From: JAYVYM01 sp046593925
GTDB lineage: Bacteria; Actinomycetota; Actinomycetes; Mycobacteriales; SCTD01
NCBI GenBank assembly: GCA_046593925.1
Contig: JBKJQN010000016.1
Location: forward strand, 1 to 17,035
DNA length: 17,035 nucleotides
Direction: 5' to 3'
The notes beneath the pieces were generated by a model. The model had not been told where the DNA came from and did no database searches. It was given only the letters and a program-made list of their open reading frames with translations. Below are positions 6,954-13,095 of this stretch, piece after piece (positions within the stretch are counted from its first letter, which is position 1; every line of letters begins with the position of its first letter). Both the position numbers and the translations under genes were made by a program.

Positions 6954-7799
6954 TCAGTCGAAGATATCGGGGTTGTCGCGGCTGATGCGGTCCCAGATCG
7001 GCTGGAACTGGAACCAGCCGGCCAGTTCGAAGCCGACCTGGCCGCGCGTCTGGTTGGCTTCCTCGTGCCCGATGCGGCGAGGTGTGCCGGCGGCGTAGGC
7101 CATCAGCTGGCTCTGCGCGGTGCGCTCCAGAGTGAGGAACCACCAGGCGGCGCTGTCGACGCTCTCACCGACGGTGAGCATGCCGTGGTTGGACAGAATG
7201 ACGGCTTTGTGATCTCCAAGGGCTGCCCCGATGCGCTTGCCCTCCGCCGGGTCCAGGACCACCCCGGAGTAGGTGTCGTACTTGCCGATGTCCTCATAGA
7301 AGGCGCAGGAGTCCTGGGTCAGCGGCTCCACCGTCATCTCCATTGCCGACAGGGTCTTGCCGTACGGACCGTGGGCGTGTGCAGCGGCAAGGATGTCCGG
7401 GCGGGCGGCGTGCACGGCGCAGTGGATGGCTACGGCGGCGCCGTTGACGGCACGGTCACCCTCGATGACCTCACCGGCCTCGTCGACGCGGATCAGGTCG
7501 CTGCTGCGGATCATCGAGAAGTGCATGCCAAACGGGTTGACCCAGAACGTCTCCGGCTCGCCGGGGTCGCGAACCGTGATGTGGCCCGCCACGCCTTCGT
7601 CCAGCCCGGCGCGGCTGAACATCCGGAAGGCCCCGGCCAGCCTGGCCTTGCGGTGCGCCCGCTCCTGCTCGACGGTCTCGAAGGTCGGGGGCAGCGGCAG
7701 CTGCAGCTGCCTGTTGCGCCCGTTGGGCGCGGCCGCATCGACGGCAGCCGTCACCAGCTCGTCCGCGTGCGCTGCGGCGCGGTCCTCGGTCGTCGTCAC
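6954..7799 (-). CDS. Class II aldolase/adducin-family protein
   Basis: This 281-residue protein has the class II aldolase/adducin fold, a zinc-dependent fold used for aldol cleavage, epimerisation or decarboxylation of sugar phosphates and related compounds. Probable zinc ligands are His141 and His143 (AHAHGPYG) and His205 (SNHGMLTVG). The N-terminal domain opening, RLAGAFRMFSRAGLDEGVAGHITVR, is split here only for length and is typical of adducin-head-like bacterial members. The substrate is unknown. GTG 7799 is chosen because a GGAGG ribosome-binding sequence lies just upstream; the frame stays open to 7919 but that extension overlaps a permease remnant in another frame and has no similarity. 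The gene converges on the HAD gene and lies downstream of the RecB-like gene on the same strand. Confidence 0.9.
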   Translation of the reverse strand: MTTTEDRAAAHADELVTAAVDAAAPNGRNRQLQLPLPPTFETVEQERAHRKARLAGAFRMFSRAGLDEGVAGHITVRDPGEPETFWVNPFGMHFSMIRSSDLIRVDEAGEVIEGDRAVNGAAVAIHCAVHAARPDILAAAHAHGPYGKTLSAMEMTVEPLTQDSCAFYEDIGKYDTYSGVVLDPAEGKRIGAALGDHKAVILSNHGMLTVGESVDSAAWWFLTLERTAQSQLMAYAAGTPRRIGHEEANQTRGQVGFELAGWFQFQPIWDRISRDNPDIFD

Positions 7800-7845
7800 G
7801 GTGCCTCCAGGTCGTCGGGGGTTTCGTCGCCCAGTGTGCACCCGC

Positions 7846-7955
7846 TCACCCCGTCGCGATGGCCTGCAGGAGGTCCAGCCGGGCCGCCCGACGGGCCGGG
7901 ACCACAGCGGCGACGACACCTGCGACCCCCGCGAAGGCGGCCAGTGCAGGGATCA
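7846..7955 (-). pseudogene. Remnant of an ABC-transporter permease C-terminus (FtsX/MacB type)
   Basis: Reading leftwards from the end of the RecB-like gene, about 35 codons encode a hydrophobic helix (LIPALAAFAGVAGVVAAV) followed by VPARRAARLDLLQAIATG and a TGA at 7848-7846. The helix followed by PARRAARLDxLxAI is the hallmark end of FtsX/MacB-type ABC permeases, which are normally 350-850 residues long. No start or upstream domain is present: the preceding sequence codes for the RecB-like protein in a different frame. It is therefore most likely the tail of a permease gene lost by deletion. Codon use remains G/C-rich at third positions, which suggests a fairly recent loss. A coincidental out-of-frame resemblance is the alternative. 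Confidence 0.6.
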
Positions 7956-8855
7956 GGCGGTGGCGCGTTGGTCGGGCACCGACGGCCCGGACGGCGCGGC
8001 TGCCGCGGACCGGTCGCGGCGGGAAGACGCGTCGGGGCCGGGGACAACCTCCGGGAACGGCGGCATCGTGCCGCCGAAGGACGGGCAGAGCGCCTGGTGG
8101 TCACACCAGTCGCAGAGCTTGCTGGGGCTGGGGCGGAAGTCGCGGTCCTGCGTGGCCCGCTCGATCGCCGACCACAGGGCAAGCAGCTTGCGCTCGGTCG
8201 CCAGCAGGTCGGCCTCGTCGGGCGAATAGCGCAGCATCTGGCGGTCACTGAGGTACATCAGCTGCAGCAGGGTCGGCACGACTGCCGTGGTACGCCACAG
8301 CACCAGCGCGTAGAACTTCATCTGGAACAGCGCCTTGCTCTCGAAGTCCTCGCGCGGCGACCGACCGGTCTTGTAGTCGACGACGCGGACGGCGCCGCTG
8401 GGCGCGACATCCACCCGGTCGACAATCCCGCGGAGCCGCAGTCCGTTCGACAGGACGACCTGGACGTGTTCCTCGCGACGGGCTGGCTCGAGCCGACGGG
8501 GGTCCTCCAGGCTGAAGTACGCCTCGAGCAGGTCGCGAGCCGAGTCGAGCCAGCTGCCGAGCGCGGCCTCGTCGTCGAACAGCCCGGCCACCTCGGGCTC
8601 GGCCTCGACCAGCCGGTCCCACTCCGGCCGCAACAGCGACGCGGCAGCCGCGACGGTGCGCTCTGCGGCCGGCAGGTCGAACAGCCGCTCGAGCACGGCG
8701 TGCACCACGGTGCCCCGGGTCGCGGCCGACGACGGCGCCTGCGGCAACCGGTCGATGGTGCGGTAGCGGAACAGCAGGGGGCAGGTCATGAAGTCGCCGG
8801 CGCGCGAGGGCGACAGGGAGCCCAGGACGGGTAGGTCGACGTCGACGGTGGTCAT
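7953..8855 (-). CDS. RecB/Cas4-type PD-(D/E)XK nuclease with Fe-S cysteine cluster
   Basis: This 300-residue protein belongs to the RecB-family exonucleases (COG2887/PDDEXK_1). It has the N-terminal SPSRAGDFMTCPLLFRY, a conserved His52 in RGTVVHAVLERLF, and the nuclease core GIVDRVD (Asp147) and VVDYKTG (Asp160, Lys162). Cys24 together with Cys248, Cys251 and Cys257 (CDWCDHQALC) gives the four-cysteine pattern of the iron-sulfur staple of AddB and Cas4. It lacks a helicase domain. It corresponds by position to the stand-alone RecB-like gene near mpa in Mycobacterium (Rv2119, from memory); its role in DNA repair is inferred. ATG 8855 is chosen because a TAGCGT -10 element lies 7 bases upstream. 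No cas1/cas2 or CRISPR repeats are nearby, so it is not a Cas4. The last 40 residues are Pro/Ala/Ser-rich and look disordered. Confidence 0.9.
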   Translation of the reverse strand: MTTVDVDLPVLGSLSPSRAGDFMTCPLLFRYRTIDRLPQAPSSAATRGTVVHAVLERLFDLPAAERTVAAAASLLRPEWDRLVEAEPEVAGLFDDEAALGSWLDSARDLLEAYFSLEDPRRLEPARREEHVQVVLSNGLRLRGIVDRVDVAPSGAVRVVDYKTGRSPREDFESKALFQMKFYALVLWRTTAVVPTLLQLMYLSDRQMLRYSPDEADLLATERKLLALWSAIERATQDRDFRPSPSKLCDWCDHQALCPSFGGTMPPFPEVVPGPDASSRRDRSAAAAPSGPSVPDQRATA

Positions 8856-8862
8856 GTCGGAG

Positions 8863-8868
8863 ACGCTA
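8863..8868 (-). promoter_or_regulatory. Probable leaderless -10 element of the RecB-like gene
   Basis: On the minus strand TAGCGT ends 7 bases before the ATG at 8855. It has the same shape and spacing as the -10 elements before mshC, dop and the M50 gene. No -35 was recognised and there is no clear ribosome-binding site. Confidence 0.45.
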
Positions 8869-9012
8869 CGTGCGCCCTCCGACAAGACGAGGCAGGCGCA
8901 CCGTCGGTGCTTGGAAGGGCGTCGCCGGGACGGCAACGAGGCGCCGCTGCCCACCCGCGCCCAGCGCGCTCAAGGCCATTGCACGTCCGCGGGCAGCCGG
9001 TCCACCGACAGC

Positions 9013-9036
9013 GGCCCGCCGGCCTCACGGCGGGCC
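9013..9036. repeat. GC-rich inverted repeat between divergent genes
   Basis: GGCCCGCCG (9013-9021) and CGGCGGGCC (9028-9036) form a perfect 9-base-pair stem with a six-base loop. It lies in the 207-base gap between the divergent RecB-like and membrane-protease genes and covers the expected -35 position of the protease promoter (-10 at 9051). It could be an operator; chance is also possible in such GC-rich DNA. Confidence 0.4.
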
Positions 9037-9050
9037 CACACCATCACCCG

Positions 9051-9056
9051 TAGGGT
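9051..9056 (+). promoter_or_regulatory. Probable leaderless -10 element of the M50 protease gene
   Basis: TAGGGT lies 6 bases before the GTG start at 9063, with no ribosome-binding site between. It is one of the short-leader -10 elements of this window. The expected -35 position overlaps the 9013-9036 inverted repeat. Confidence 0.5.
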
Positions 9057-9062
9057 CGGCCG

Positions 9063-10193
9063 GTGGCCGACTCCGCACCCTCGGGAAGACGCGTCCTGCG
9101 GGTCGGGAGCGTGCTCGGGGTACCCGTCGAGCTGTCGCCGTCGTGGTTCCTGCTGGCCGCCATCGTCGTCATCTCGTACGGCCCGGTGCTCGCCCGCAAC
9201 GGCGACCCGGGCCGCGGCTACCTGGCCGCCGCGGCTTTCGCCGTCCTGCTCCTGCTGAGCGTCCTGCTGCACGAGGTCGGGCACTGCGTCGCGGCACGGC
9301 TGCTGCGGCTGCGCGTCAAGCGCATCACCGTGTCCTTCCTCGCCGGCCTGACCGAGGTCACCGACCCGCCACCGACGCCGGCCCGCGCCTTCGCCGTCTC
9401 CGGCGCCGGCCCCCTGGTGTCCGTCCTGCTGACCGGGGTCGGCTTCACCGCGACCCGAGCGTTGCCCCATGGCACCGACGTCCGGGCAGTTGTGGTCCTG
9501 TTCGCACTCAGCAACGCCGGGCTCGCGGTGTTCAACCTGCTCCCCGGCCTGCCCCTGGACGGCGGCGGGATGCTGCGGGCGCTGGTCTGGAAGCTCACCG
9601 GCAAGGCCTCGATGGGCACCGTCGTCGCCGCACAGGCGGGCCGGGTGCTCGCGATCGTCGTGGTGCCCCTGACGGTGTTCGTCGTCGTCCCGGCGATCGG
9701 TGCCCGGCAGAGCCTGGTCGGGGTGGTCACCAGCGTGCTGATCGCGGGCTTCCTGTACGGCGGGGCGACGGCCTCGCTGCGCGCGGCTCGCGTCGAGCGC
9801 CGGCTGCACGGGCTCGGCGCGGCTGTGCTCGCCCGGCCTGCGCTCGCGGTACCGGCCGCCCTGCCGCTGGCGGAGGCGCTGCGCCGCGCGCACGACGCCG
9901 GCCTGCACGCGATCGTGGTCGTCGACGAGACCGGCCTGCCCAGAGCCGTGGTGAGTGAGGCCGCCGTCGCCGCCGTACCCCTGCACCGGCGTCCGTGGAT
10001 CGCGGTCGGTGACCTCGCCAGGCCGCTCGAGGCCGGCTTGCTGCTCGACCCGGGGCTGTCCGGTGCCGGACTGGTGGACGCCGTCCGTCGTACGCCCGCG
10101 TCGGAGTACGTGGTCCGCGGCCCGGAGCCACGGGTGCTCGTCGCCGCCGACCTGGCCGGTGTCGCGAGCGGGGCACCGCAAGCCGTCGCCTAG
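9063..10193 (+). CDS. Site-2 type membrane metalloprotease (peptidase M50) with C-terminal CBS-like region
   Basis: This 376-residue polytopic membrane protein belongs to the M50/site-2 protease family, which cleaves substrates within the membrane. The zinc-binding HEVGH (70-74) and the third-ligand motif NLLPGLPLDGG (158-168, Asp166) are both present, so it should be active. About six hydrophobic segments occupy residues 20-245. The C-terminal 130 residues look like a CBS-domain region, typical of bacterial members and often regulatory, but its repeats are degenerate. GTG 9063 is chosen because of the -10 element 6 bases upstream. The substrate is unknown; regulated cleavage of an anti-sigma factor is a known role for the family but nothing here identifies one. 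Its TAG stop codon is part of the -10 element of trmI. Confidence 0.92.
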   Translation: MADSAPSGRRVLRVGSVLGVPVELSPSWFLLAAIVVISYGPVLARNGDPGRGYLAAAAFAVLLLLSVLLHEVGHCVAARLLRLRVKRITVSFLAGLTEVTDPPPTPARAFAVSGAGPLVSVLLTGVGFTATRALPHGTDVRAVVVLFALSNAGLAVFNLLPGLPLDGGGMLRALVWKLTGKASMGTVVAAQAGRVLAIVVVPLTVFVVVPAIGARQSLVGVVTSVLIAGFLYGGATASLRAARVERRLHGLGAAVLARPALAVPAALPLAEALRRAHDAGLHAIVVVDETGLPRAVVSEAAVAAVPLHRRPWIAVGDLARPLEAGLLLDPGLSGAGLVDAVRRTPASEYVVRGPEPRVLVAADLAGVASGAPQAVA

Positions 10194-10196
10194 GCT
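10191..10196 (+). promoter_or_regulatory. -10 element of trmI overlapping the upstream stop codon
   Basis: TAGGCT begins with the TAG stop of the M50 gene and lies 9 bases before the trmI GTG at 10206. It is part of CCTAGGCTCGC (10189-10199), identical to the sequence before mshC and dop. It probably gives trmI its own transcript with almost no leader. Confidence 0.5.
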
Positions 10197-10205
10197 CGCC
10201 TGCTC

Positions 10206-11183
10206 GTGGCCACCCCTGGACGTACGAGCCCCAGCACTGGCGCCTCGCGGCGGCGCGGACCCCTGCAGGACGGCGACCAGGTGCAGCTGACCGACCCGAA
10301 GGGCCGGATGCACACCATCACCCTCGAGGCGGGCAAGCAGTTCCACACCCACAAGGGCATCCTGGAGCACGACATCCTGCTCGGCGGCCCGGAGGGCGTC
10401 GTCGTGACGATCGGGACGACGGCCTACCTCGCGCTTCGGCCGCTGCTGTCGGACTTCGTCCTGTCGATGCCCCGCGGCGCGCAGGTGGTCTACCCCAAGG
10501 ATGCCGGTCAGGTCGTCCAGATGGCCGACATCTTCCCGGGGGCGCAGGTCATCGAGGCCGGCGTCGGCAGCGGGGCGCTGTCGATGTCGCTGCTGCGGGC
10601 CGTCGGCGACGCCGGCCGGCTGTCGTCGTACGAACGACGTGCGGACTTCGCCGAGATCGCCCAGCGCAACGTCGAGCGGTTCTTCGGCGGTCCGCACCCG
10701 GCCTGGTCGGTGACCGTCGGCGACCTGCAGGACAGCCTGATCGAGACCGGCGTCGACCGCGTCGTGCTCGACATGCTCGCGCCCTGGGAGACCCTCGACG
10801 CGGTGGCCGGCGCCCTGCGGCCGGGCGGGCTGGTCTGCTGCTACGTGGCCACCACCACGCAGCTGTCGACCACCGTCGAGGCGCTGCGTGCGCACGGGGC
10901 CTTCACCGAGCCGCAGTCGTGGGAGTCGCTGGTCCGCGGGTGGCACGTCGAGGGTCTCGCCGTCCGCCCCGAGCACCGGATGGTCGGCCACACCGGCTTC
11001 CTGTGCACCAGCCGGCGGCTCGCAGACGGCGTCGAGCCGCCACTTCGCCGCCGCCGCCCGAGCAAGGGCGGGTACGGCGAGCCGGCTGCGACGGGCCCCA
11101 CGGCGCAGGGTGCGCTCCCGGCGGCGCAGCCCGACGCCGACCCGGCCGGCCGGCCCGCGCCATTCCGGCCGGCGCTGCCCTGA
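10206..11183 (+). CDS. trmI: tRNA (adenine-58-N1)-methyltransferase TrmI
   Basis: This enzyme uses S-adenosylmethionine to methylate N1 of adenine 58 in the T-loop of tRNA, and works as a tetramer in the characterised family members. An N-terminal beta domain (residues 18-110, with HTHKGILEHDILLG) precedes a Rossmann-type domain with motif I EAGVGSGAL (117-125), an acidic ribose-binding region around YERRADF and the active-site strand VVLDMLAPWE (186-195). WHVEGLAVRPEHRMVGHTGF near the C-terminus is typical of the family. At 325 residues it is longer than the usual 280 because of a 17-residue Ser/Arg-rich start and a 40-residue Pro/Ala-rich tail. GTG 10206 is supported by the -10 element 9 bases upstream. 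Its position before arc matches the mycobacterial order (Rv2118c near mpa). Confidence 0.95.
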   Translation: MATPGRTSPSTGASRRRGPLQDGDQVQLTDPKGRMHTITLEAGKQFHTHKGILEHDILLGGPEGVVVTIGTTAYLALRPLLSDFVLSMPRGAQVVYPKDAGQVVQMADIFPGAQVIEAGVGSGALSMSLLRAVGDAGRLSSYERRADFAEIAQRNVERFFGGPHPAWSVTVGDLQDSLIETGVDRVVLDMLAPWETLDAVAGALRPGGLVCCYVATTTQLSTTVEALRAHGAFTEPQSWESLVRGWHVEGLAVRPEHRMVGHTGFLCTSRRLADGVEPPLRRRRPSKGGYGEPAATGPTAQGALPAAQPDADPAGRPAPFRPALP

Positions 11184-11280
11184 GCCCGCACGCCGCCACG
11201 ATCGGGGGACGACCGGTGTGGTCAGGCCGCGCTGCGCTTGCCTCGTACATAGGATGCGCTGAGACCCGGAGGTGAGGCAC

Positions 11281-13047
11281 GTGGCAGGACGCGGCAACGC
11301 CGGCGAGGACGGTCGGGCGGGCGAGCTGGTGGCCCAGGTGAGCTTCCTCGAGGAGGAGGTGGCGGTCCTGCGCCGCAAGCTGGCTGACTCGCCGCGGCAG
11401 GTGCGCGCGCTCGAACAGCGGCTCGGCGAGGTGCAGGCCACGCTGTCGGGGACCGTCGGGCAGAACGACCGGCTGGTCGGCACGCTGCGGGAGGCCCGCG
11501 ACCAGATCGTCGCCCTCAAGGAGGAGGTCGAGCGCCTGGCCCAGCCGCCGAGTGGCTACGGCACCTTCCTGTCGGCGCACGACGACGGCACCATCGACAT
11601 CTTCACCGGCGGCCGCAAGCTGCGGGTCGCGGTCTCGCCCGACCTCGACAGCGGCGCGATGCTGCGCGGCCAGGAGGTCATGCTCAACGAGGCGATGAAC
11701 GTCGTACGTGCGCTCGCCTTCGAGAAGCAGGGCGAGGTCGTGATGCTCAAGGAGCTGCTGGCACCGGCCGAAGGGGACGGCACCCGGCGCGCACTGGTCC
11801 TCAACCACACCGATGAGGAGCGCGTAGTGATGGTCGCCGACTCCCTCGCCGACCAGCCGATCAAGGCAGGTGACTCGCTGCTGCTGGAGAGCCGCAGCGG
11901 CTGGGTGTACGAGCGGATCCCCAAGAGCGAGGTCGAGGAGCTCGTGCTGGAGGAGGTCCCCGACATCGACTACAGCGACATCGGTGGCCTCGCGGGCCAG
12001 ATCGAGCAGATCCGCGACGCGGTGGAGCTGCCGTTCCTGCACAAAGACCTGTTCAAGGAGCACCAGTTGCGGCCGCCGAAGGGTGTGTTGCTGTACGGCC
12101 CGCCCGGCTGCGGCAAGACCCTGATCGCCAAAGCGGTCGCCAACAGCCTGGCGAAGAAGGTCGCGGAGGTCACCGGCAAGCCTGAGGGCCGTTCGTTCTT
12201 CCTCAACATCAAGGGCCCGGAGCTGCTCAACAAGTACGTCGGCGAGACCGAGCGGCACATCCGGCTGATCTTCCAGCGGGCCCGCGAGAAGGCCTCCGAG
12301 GGCACCCCGGTCATCGTCTTCTTCGACGAGATGGACTCGATCTTCCGGACCCGCGGTTCCGGGGTGTCCTCCGATGTCGAGACCACGATCGTCCCGCAGC
12401 TGCTCAGCGAGATCGACGGCGTGGAGAGCTTGGAGAACGTCATCGTCATCGGCGCCTCCAACCGCGAGGACATGATCGACCCGGCAATCCTGCGGCCCGG
12501 TCGGCTCGACGTGAAAATCAAGATTGAACGGCCCGACGCCGAGGCGGCCCGCGACATCTTCGGCAAGTACATCCGCACCGACCTGCCGCTGCACGAGGAG
12601 GACGTCGCCGACAACGACGGCTCCCGCGAGGCCACCGTCGCGGCGATGATCCAGCGCGTGGTCGAGCGGATCTACACCGAAGCCGAGGAGAACCGCTTCC
12701 TGGAGGTCACCTACGCCAACGGTGACAAGGAGGTCCTGTACTTCAAGGACTTCAACTCCGGCGCAATGATCGAGAACATCGTGGCGCGGGCCAAGAAGAT
12801 GGCGATCAAGGACTTCCTGGAGACCGGCGGCAAAGGCCTGCGCCTGCAGCACCTCATGACGGCGTGCATCGATGAGTTCAAGGAGAACGAGGACCTGCCC
12901 AACACCACGAACCCCGACGACTGGGCCCGTATCTCGGGTAAGAAGGGCGAGCGGATCGTGTACATCCGGACGCTCGTCACCAGCACGAAGGGGTCCGAGA
13001 CGGGCCGCTCGATCGACACGGTCGCCAACACCGGCCAGTACCTCTAG
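11281..13047 (+). CDS. arc: Proteasome-activating AAA ATPase Arc/Mpa
   Basis: This 588-residue ring-forming AAA ATPase recognises pupylated proteins, unfolds them and feeds them to the 20S proteasome. The N-terminal coiled coil (about 15-88, ending at LAQPPSGYG), which binds Pup, is followed by two OB-fold-like segments (about 90-215) and the AAA domain from EEVPDIDYSDIGGL. Walker A is GPPGCGKT (273-280), Walker B VIVFFDEMD (344-352), and GASNREDMIDPAILRPGRLD (391-410) contains the sensor and arginine-finger region. The final residues GQYL form the motif that docks into the proteasome alpha ring. I choose GTG 11281 because AGGTGAG-type sequence with GGAGG (11268-11272) is correctly spaced for it; GTG 11272 in the same frame overlaps that ribosome-binding site. 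Unlike several neighbours, this gene therefore has a leader; TAGGAT at 11250-11255 is a possible -10. Confidence 0.97.
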   Translation: MAGRGNAGEDGRAGELVAQVSFLEEEVAVLRRKLADSPRQVRALEQRLGEVQATLSGTVGQNDRLVGTLREARDQIVALKEEVERLAQPPSGYGTFLSAHDDGTIDIFTGGRKLRVAVSPDLDSGAMLRGQEVMLNEAMNVVRALAFEKQGEVVMLKELLAPAEGDGTRRALVLNHTDEERVVMVADSLADQPIKAGDSLLLESRSGWVYERIPKSEVEELVLEEVPDIDYSDIGGLAGQIEQIRDAVELPFLHKDLFKEHQLRPPKGVLLYGPPGCGKTLIAKAVANSLAKKVAEVTGKPEGRSFFLNIKGPELLNKYVGETERHIRLIFQRAREKASEGTPVIVFFDEMDSIFRTRGSGVSSDVETTIVPQLLSEIDGVESLENVIVIGASNREDMIDPAILRPGRLDVKIKIERPDAEAARDIFGKYIRTDLPLHEEDVADNDGSREATVAAMIQRVVERIYTEAEENRFLEVTYANGDKEVLYFKDFNSGAMIENIVARAKKMAIKDFLETGGKGLRLQHLMTACIDEFKENEDLPNTTNPDDWARISGKKGERIVYIRTLVTSTKGSETGRSIDTVANTGQYL

Positions 13048-13083
13048 CGGGACCGTCCGTCTGCGGGTCGCGTACGCACGACC

Positions 13084-13089
13084 TAGGCT
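13084..13089 (+). promoter_or_regulatory. Probable leaderless -10 element of dop
   Basis: TAGGCT lies 6 bases before the dop ATG at 13096 inside CCTAGGCTCGC (13082-13092), the 11-mer also found before mshC and trmI. The gap after arc is 48 bases and contains no ribosome-binding site, so dop may have its own leaderless transcript in addition to read-through from arc. Confidence 0.55.
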
Positions 13090-13095
13090 CGCTGC

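Noticed and set aside
8058..8076. Perfect 8-base-pair inverted repeat with TCG loop
   Set aside because: It lies inside the RecB-like coding sequence at Gly/Pro codons, where such repeats arise by chance; no regulatory context.
7065..8834. Plus-strand open frame of 589 codons
   Set aside because: Antisense to the aldolase-like and RecB-like genes and crossing the permease remnant; no recognisable domain.
7953..8855. RecB-like nuclease considered as CRISPR Cas4
   Set aside because: No cas1, cas2 or other cas gene and no repeat array is present, and its position matches the stand-alone RecB-like gene of other actinobacteria.
11272..11280. GTG 11272 as the start of arc
   Set aside because: It overlaps the GGAGG ribosome-binding sequence, which is spaced correctly for GTG 11281.
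8970..11519. Minus-strand open frame of 849 codons across the M50 and trmI genes
   Set aside because: It is antisense to two well-supported genes, is extremely rich in Arg, Gly, Gln and His, and shows no family motif. Long antisense frames are expected in DNA this G/C-rich.
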